A stretch of 64,000 bases of DNA from Spirometra erinaceieuropaei. Its lineage: Eukaryota > Platyhelminthes > Cestoda > Diphyllobothriidea > Diphyllobothriidae. The stretch lies in assembly GCA_902702965.1 (NCBI GenBank), contig CACRXP010000190.1, positions 436,573 to 500,572 on the forward strand. Direction: 5' to 3'. The notes under the pieces are model-generated. The model made no database searches and was not told where the DNA came from. It saw only the letters and a program-made list of their open reading frames with translations. The position numbers were made by a program, and so were the translations under genes. Below, piece after piece: positions 59,019-64,000 of the stretch (its first letter is position 1; each line of letters opens with the position of its first letter).

Positions 59019-60234
59019 AATAAAGCCATTGTTCCAGCGATCGCTTCTTCTTCTTCTGATTAAATATTATGGTCGCTACGTTGGTAACATCTTTGCGATT
59101 GCAACCACGGAAACCGACGTCGCTGCCCTCCTAAATGCTGCAAATCAGGCACATCCGTCGATCGAATTTATGTTGGAGATGGAATCGGCTGGTTCGCTTC
59201 CTTTCTTAGATGTCCTTTTAAACAGGAGATCTGACGGTAGCATCCGAAAAAGCGTCCATCGGAAGAAAATCTGGTCTGGACAATACACGAACTTCGCTAG
59301 TTTTGTAACTCTCCAACATAAACGGAATCTAGTCAGGTGTTTGGCACAAAGGGCTAGAAAATTTTGTTCAGCAGATACTATCGAGGAGGAACTTAGAAAA
59401 ATCCAGGACTTGCTTCGCAAAAATGGATACCCTGACACGTTCATCGCAAAGAACCTTGCCGAACAACCTACAAAACCCACCACACTGGCCGCCGAAAGGA
59501 AAACGTTGTTCCTCAAAGTCCCCTTCCAAGGAGACGCTACAAGTGAACTCCTAAGAAGATTCCTTGACTAAGCTGTCTCGGGAACATTCCCAGTAGCAAG
59601 GGTTCGCAAATCATTCTCTACTAACCCTATTTTATGCGGAGAAGGCAAGGATAGACTGCCAGCTCAGACCGCCTCAATGTGCATCTACTCATTCACTTGC
59701 TCCTGTGGAGCAGGTTATATTGGTCGTACGAGTCGGCGCCTTTCCAAAAGAATACGAGAGCACCTTCCCGCATGGCTGGCAAAGGGTGAAACTAGGAGAA
59801 TAGACAGCGCCATCCTTGCGCATGCAGTTGATTCAGGACATCGTGTGGATCCCGCTGAAGCATTTCGTGTGATTTACAAGGTCCTCTCGAGCTACCCTAA
59901 GCTCCTGGGTCAGCGCCTGTTAGCAACAACAGAAGCGGCCGCCATCAGGTTACGAAAACCGACCCTATGCGCCCAAAAGAACCTTGTTCAGGCTCCGCTT
60001 TTACCATGGTCAAACGTTAAATAATCACATACAACTTTCTGCGCCTTTCCGCTCTTGCCCAGCATGGAATTTAAAAACTAACTTTTATCAATTTTTATTC
60101 ACTAACTGTACCTCGTCCTATGTAAGTGTATTGGCCTGATGAGAAGTTGCCGAAAGGAACGTTCGCTCGCCACTGTCTCTTCTGAACATAGTAATGGGGA
60201 TTTTCACAACTTTGAATGCAACTGTGAGTGACCG

Positions 60235-60575
60235 ATCTCACGTAATGTTGGCTGTATTTCTGAAATGCGTTTCCGATTAGAAATAATTACTTGGTCGCAG
60301 TTGTAATACTGACCACCTCGCAAATATAAATTTGCAATACCATCAAAAATCTATGAGAAAAATGCATGCTAAATAAGTAGTCATTTTTTTACCAAGCGTG
60401 GTTTATACAGGAGATTATAAAGCAGAGTATTTAAAATCTTACATCCTGCCGAGCCCAAAATGTTATAAGGTTATGCGGCGAGGTGATCATTATTACAACC
60501 GCAACCAAGTAATCCTTTCTAATCGGAAACGCATTTCAGAATTTCAGCCAACATTACATGAAATCGGTCCCTCAC
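60235..60575 (+). mobile_element. R2-like foldback fragment, copy 6, short
   Basis: Left part: ATTTCTGAAATGCGTTTCCGATTAGAAATAATTA-like (in pieces TGAAATGCGTTTCCGAT and ATAATTACTTGGT). Right part: the inverse, AATCGGAAACGCATTTCAGAA. Both match the R2 inverted arms but the core is almost absent, giving a ~340-bp near-palindrome. It lies in the right arm of the inverted duplication. Confidence 0.6.
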
Positions 60576-60689
60576 TGCAGGTGTCTGTGCGTCCAAATGC
60601 ACAACAAACTCCTCCTCCACAGCTGTCAGGAAATGGATTGGCTTCCACTTGCCAGCATGGACAAATAGAGTGTGGGAGTCAGATTTATC

Positions 60690-63600
60690 TCTTACCCAAG
60701 GAACAATCCACCCAGGAGATTCGTATTTGCATGTTATGCTGGGAATGCGTTGGAATCTGGGCTGCAAATAAGAAATTTGCATGCATATTCAGGGAAACCG
60801 TTAGATCTGAGTGAACCACAAGGCTAACGAAATTGGAGGTGCAACGCCTGGATTTATTCGCAAATTGGAAGGTGTCCGAAAAGCCATACGGTAATGACAA
60901 AATGACATCTAGAACAACTGAACTTCAGAAGTGTACAAATTCACACTATTGTTTTGGATGATTTTAAATCAAAATAAGTACACTAATCGGGGATGACATT
61001 TTCAATTACTGTAGGCCAGGTCCTTAGATATTTTTGACTCCATGAAGAACAGGTTAATAAGACGTGGTTAACAGGTGCTCTTTAAGAAGAACGCAAATTG
61101 TGGGAAAATGTGGAGACAAAATCCTGCCGGACCGAGGTTGATTCATGGGCATTTGAAGATAATTCTGCACTGTACTCACGGACGCGGAATAAAAGTACCA
61201 TGATGATAGCCGAAGGCCGTGTGAGGTAATATTGCGCTCATTGGGAATAAGTATGTACGTCCCACTCAATGAGTCTGATTTGGTGTCAGCATGTGCCAGT
61301 ATGATTCGTTGCCCAGTGAGACACTAAAGACTCCTCCAAATGTCAGTAAATGAGGCAGAAATAAAACGGATGTGATAAAAGGAAAGAGTTGACTGGCAAA
61401 CAAATCGTTTAATGTGACAACCCCTCGTCTTGACAGAACGCTAACCTCCTTTAGACTGTCTCACAAGCTTGCGTTGCAGAGATGTTTCTCCCAACATCTA
61501 AACCATTAAATATATAAGGAAAAGGAACTTGGTCAGTTCTAGGTACAAAAGTTTTAGGAGGGACGAGGTGAGTATAAACAACTTCATTTAAAATGTAGTG
61601 AAGTAGGTATACGGTGAATCGGCGTTCGATAATTTTAAGAAAATGGGCATAATGCTAATTATACAACTCAGAAGCAGATAGACGTTTCGTGGATACATAA
61701 TTTTCTTGCCTTGTTTGATTGGCAATGAGTGCCAAGAATAAGCGCAGTGAGCCCCCTTCCCTATTCCGTGTCGAAAATTCGCGTGTGATTATGTGCAATT
61801 GGAAGGTGCTTGTGAGCTGCGCTTCCACTTGCAGTATCGGCGAATCGGATAATGCAATTGCGACAATAACCCACTGTGATGGGCACTAGCGAGCAGTAAG
61901 TGCAAGCAGTACGACCGTCGCTGATGAATGCGGTGTTTGCTGATTACAGTAGTTGTAGGATTGTATGGCAGACGCATTTAAGCACCACTGTATCCCTTGT
62001 GTGAAAACACCACCCCTATCGGTGGCCGTCTGCGATGATGCTATCGAGTGAGAATCCGAAACGGCAGGCCTATGAAATTCATGTTTTAGCGAACAAACCC
62101 CTTTCTCTTATAATCGTCCTGCCTCCAAACCCATGTGCTAGGGATATGTCAGTACTGACTGTGCTTCTCGTAGTTGCGAATAAAATATAATGCTGATCCT
62201 TTGAAAGTTTTCTACGTTACACACAGTCTTGTGCCAATATGTTTCTGAGATCAGTGAACATTGATCACTCTCTTTGGTGTAACGCATGATTTAATTTATC
62301 ATTTTCTCCACCTTTGCCTCGTAACCAGCTGAATAATAATAGTCAGAAAATATTTCAGTCTGTGCGGTTGCCGAGAGAGGTTTTACTGCCGTTTTTCATC
62401 CCCAAGGCTGACTGATGACACTGATGTTGCCTTAAAGGCATGCTAATGAACCAAATGTTTTGCCAAACTGAGTTCAGCCTAAATAAGGCATCGTTTGGCT
62501 GATGGTAAATTTTCACAATTGTTTTGGCCTCGATGCAATGGCATGGTTTCGTCGTAAGAATTGGATGACAATACTGCCAACTTTTGCTTCATTTGCAAGT
62601 CTGTGTGGGTGTCTGCTGACTACATATACGATTATATGCTAAACGAGTCCAATCACTACCGCGTCCCCTGTGTGAATACACTACACGTCGCTGTGGCCGT
62701 CCGTAATGATGGATTCGGTTGAGAATCTGTAACGTTAGGTGCATTAAAGTTCCGTTTCGCCGGGCAAATCATTTCAAATCATTACTCTACTTCCGACCTG
62801 AAATGTCAGGTAGAAGTTAGCTTCCACTGTGTTCCTCTGGGTTGCAATTGGAATACATAAACATCTAGCCTTTTCCAATAGAGTACGATGCATGCATTCT
62901 GTATTTCCTTGGATGCAGTCGATTTTTATCTCCTCACAGTCATCCTGTTTCCGAATTGATTGTTTGGACGAGGTCAACATTGACTGTGTTTCTTGCAGTT
63001 GCAAATGTAATATATTACTATCGTGCCTTCTCAAGCTGAGTGCGATTTTTGCATTCCTATGCCAATATTTTCTCGCATGCGATCGACTTTTGTCACGTTT
63101 CTTGTTGTAAATTATGGTTAAGTCTATCATTTTCTCAATCTTTGTCTTGGCAGCCATCTGACTAGTAATATTCAGTAAATATTTGAGTCTATACGGTTGT
63201 CGAGACAGGTCTTACTCCACTTTTGGATCCTCGAGGCTGAATGATGCAATTGATGTTGCCTTGATGGCATGTTAATAAACCAACTGCTTTGCCTACCTGA
63301 TTTCAGCCTTTACAAGGCTTGGTTTTGCTCAGGGTAAATTGCCACAACGGTTTTGGACTCGATGTAATGCCACGTCTGCTTCATCTGTAAGTGCATATAT
63401 GCAGTTCTGCAGGTGTTAATGACAGTGACCAACGCCAATCGCCGCATGAATGTAGGGGCCGGACGGAAAAAACTAGATCTGCGAGATGAATCTATGAAAT
63501 GCATGAGTCCATGAAGTTGTGGATACACACTTATTCACTTTTCTGAATCCTAAGTGAATATTAATTATCTGGGCGCTGGTTTCAAAACACTTTGTTAGAT

Positions 63601-63900
63601 GTGAATTTGTTTGACTGCGTCCAGCACTTATTAGGGCTTACTTGACCTTGAGTGATATGCCTACCTAGTTTGGGTTTGCTGCAGTTGCGTACGCACGGAT
63701 GATGTCATGTGCGAGAGGTTATTTAAGAGTATTTGTTGCTGGTGTAGTCCAATTATGAAATGCAAACAAGTACCGACGTTGCGTTACATGGTGATCGGAA
63801 ATTGGGTTGCCGTGTTAGAGCATGACCGTCCAAATAGGCGTCGTCTGGTTTCTCTCTGATTTCATTGGAGAACATTGATTTCGACGTCTGCAGTTTACGC
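60690..63900 (-). repeat. R3, right arm of the large inverted duplication, internally tandem
   Basis: Reverse complement of 39800-41830 with an additional internal tandem duplication. Unit 1 is about 61860-62590 and unit 2 about 62590-63420. Shared landmarks include GGCCGTCTGCGATGATG (62019) against GGCCGTCCGTAATGATG (62695), CTATCATTTTCTC-like sequence (62300 and 63125), GATGTTGCCTTAAAGGCATG against GATGTTGCCTTGATGGCATG (62424 and 63252), and TTTTGGCCTCGATGCAATG against TTTTGGACTCGATGTAATG (62524 and 63352). ORFs here, such as 62774-63157 and 62829-63110, are incidental. Confidence 0.7.
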
Positions 63901-64000
63901 TTTTTCTCTGCAATTGCAAACTTACAAGCCTGGTGTTGTGCCAACATTCTCTTTTTCTGGCAACATGATCCTGTTTTGACAAGTGCTTTCTGACGACAGT
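63901..64000. other. Right edge, no feature
   Basis: Homology to the left arm fades at about 63900. Nothing else is recognised to the window end. Confidence 0.4.

Larger units (their letters stand above)
57893..59057 (+). mobile_element. Inner Penelope-like element with inverted termini
   Basis: The insert is bounded by a 13-bp direct duplication. Its ends 57933-58068 and 58919-59057 are inverted repeats of about 136-139 bp and near-identical. A further 40 bp at the extreme left (57893-57932) has no partner. The body encodes only the RT C-terminus and endonuclease, so the copy is 5'-truncated. It is the same family as the 25.3-27.3 kb element and is the youngest-looking repeat in the window. 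Confidence 0.85.
57411..60024 (+). pseudogene. Outer PLE RT-endonuclease, split and inactivated
   Basis: Left of the insert: RPILDMRNSPYHAIAKWLAE, motif A as MMFALDVASHFSNVP, a TAA at 57780-57782 before IDGVATGSPLGALLADVFMG (motif B). Right of the insert: motif C as KYYGRYVGNIFAI, where the usual YVDD is YVGN, so both catalytic Asp residues are gone. Then PFLDVLLNR, a long RT C-terminus to a TAA at 59569-59571, and in the same frame a GIY-YIG endonuclease (MCIYSFTCSCGAGYIGRTSR, 59677-60024). The subfamily differs from the inner PLE. Three independent defects (two stops, lost motif C) make it non-functional, apart from the insertion. Confidence 0.85.
57409..60188 (+). mobile_element. Outer Penelope-like element, interrupted by a second PLE
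   Basis: The element runs from an RT block (PKIHKEGLPVRPILD at about 57411) through endonuclease and 3' region to about 60188. A second PLE sits inside it at 57893-59057. Skipping the insert, the RT frame continues across the join, and GATTAAATATTAT is present on both sides (57880-57892 and 59058-59070), a 13-bp target site duplication. The 5' part of the RT is missing. An inverted copy of the 3' end lies at 56695-57240. Confidence 0.85.

Noticed and set aside
60136..60160. Second hammerhead core (CTGATGAG…CGAAA) at the outer PLE end
   Set aside because: The core boxes are present but I could not form a convincing stem II or stem III. Left as a possibility only.
1..64000. CRISPR array, bacterial operon or viral genome
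   Set aside because: No short regularly spaced repeats, no tight same-strand gene clusters, and only transposon-type polymerases were seen.

Overview
This is eukaryotic DNA from a repeat-rich, intron-rich animal genome. The mobile elements suggest a flatworm, most likely a tapeworm of the diphyllobothriid type. The clues are Penelope-like elements (PLEs) with GIY-YIG endonucleases, an RTE-type LINE, a LINE tail with paired C2H2 fingers and a Merlin/ISXO2-type transposase. Assignment to a genus is recall and inference, not proof. There are no bacterial operons, no CRISPR array and no convincing rRNA or functional tRNA gene. One assembly gap (Ns) lies at 45324-45442.

Host coding content is sparse and consists of exons. 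The best case is a minus-strand exon at 20094-21529, an unnamed protein with a MATH/TRAF-like segment. A minus-strand exon (1-362, coiled coil then Ser/Pro-rich) runs off the left edge. Two plus-strand exon candidates (4350-4592 and 32642-32717) have good splice signals, and a weaker one lies at 34190-34348. None could be assigned to a named gene. They may belong to different genes or to genes with very long introns.

Most of the window is repeats. 0-20 kb: two copies of a 1-kb foldback element, tRNA-derived SINEs, a PLE-terminus relic and a LINE-tail fragment. 20-32 kb: the MATH-like exon, a SINE, a broken Merlin transposase and four PLE fragments in both orientations; the longest runs 25262-27340. 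32-39.8 kb: a SINE foldback with a perfect 52-nt palindrome, then a broken RTE-type LINE (35299-38420) between two direct copies of a 0.55-kb repeat. 39.8-64 kb: a very large imperfect inverted duplication. The order R3-R1-R2 on the left (39.8-45.3 kb) reappears reversed as R2-R1-R3 on the right (52.5-63.9 kb). The right arm is interrupted by a PLE that itself contains a second PLE, with a 13-bp target duplication around the inner one.

The elements point to several transposition mechanisms acting over a long time: Penelope retrotransposition with inverted, ribozyme-like termini, LINE/SINE retroposition, cut-and-paste Merlin, and a foldback family. All identifiable transposon proteins here carry stops, truncations or lost catalytic residues. 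The most interesting signals are a hammerhead-ribozyme-like core in PLE termini, an identical stop position in two PLE copies, the mirrored 24-kb architecture and the foldback family.
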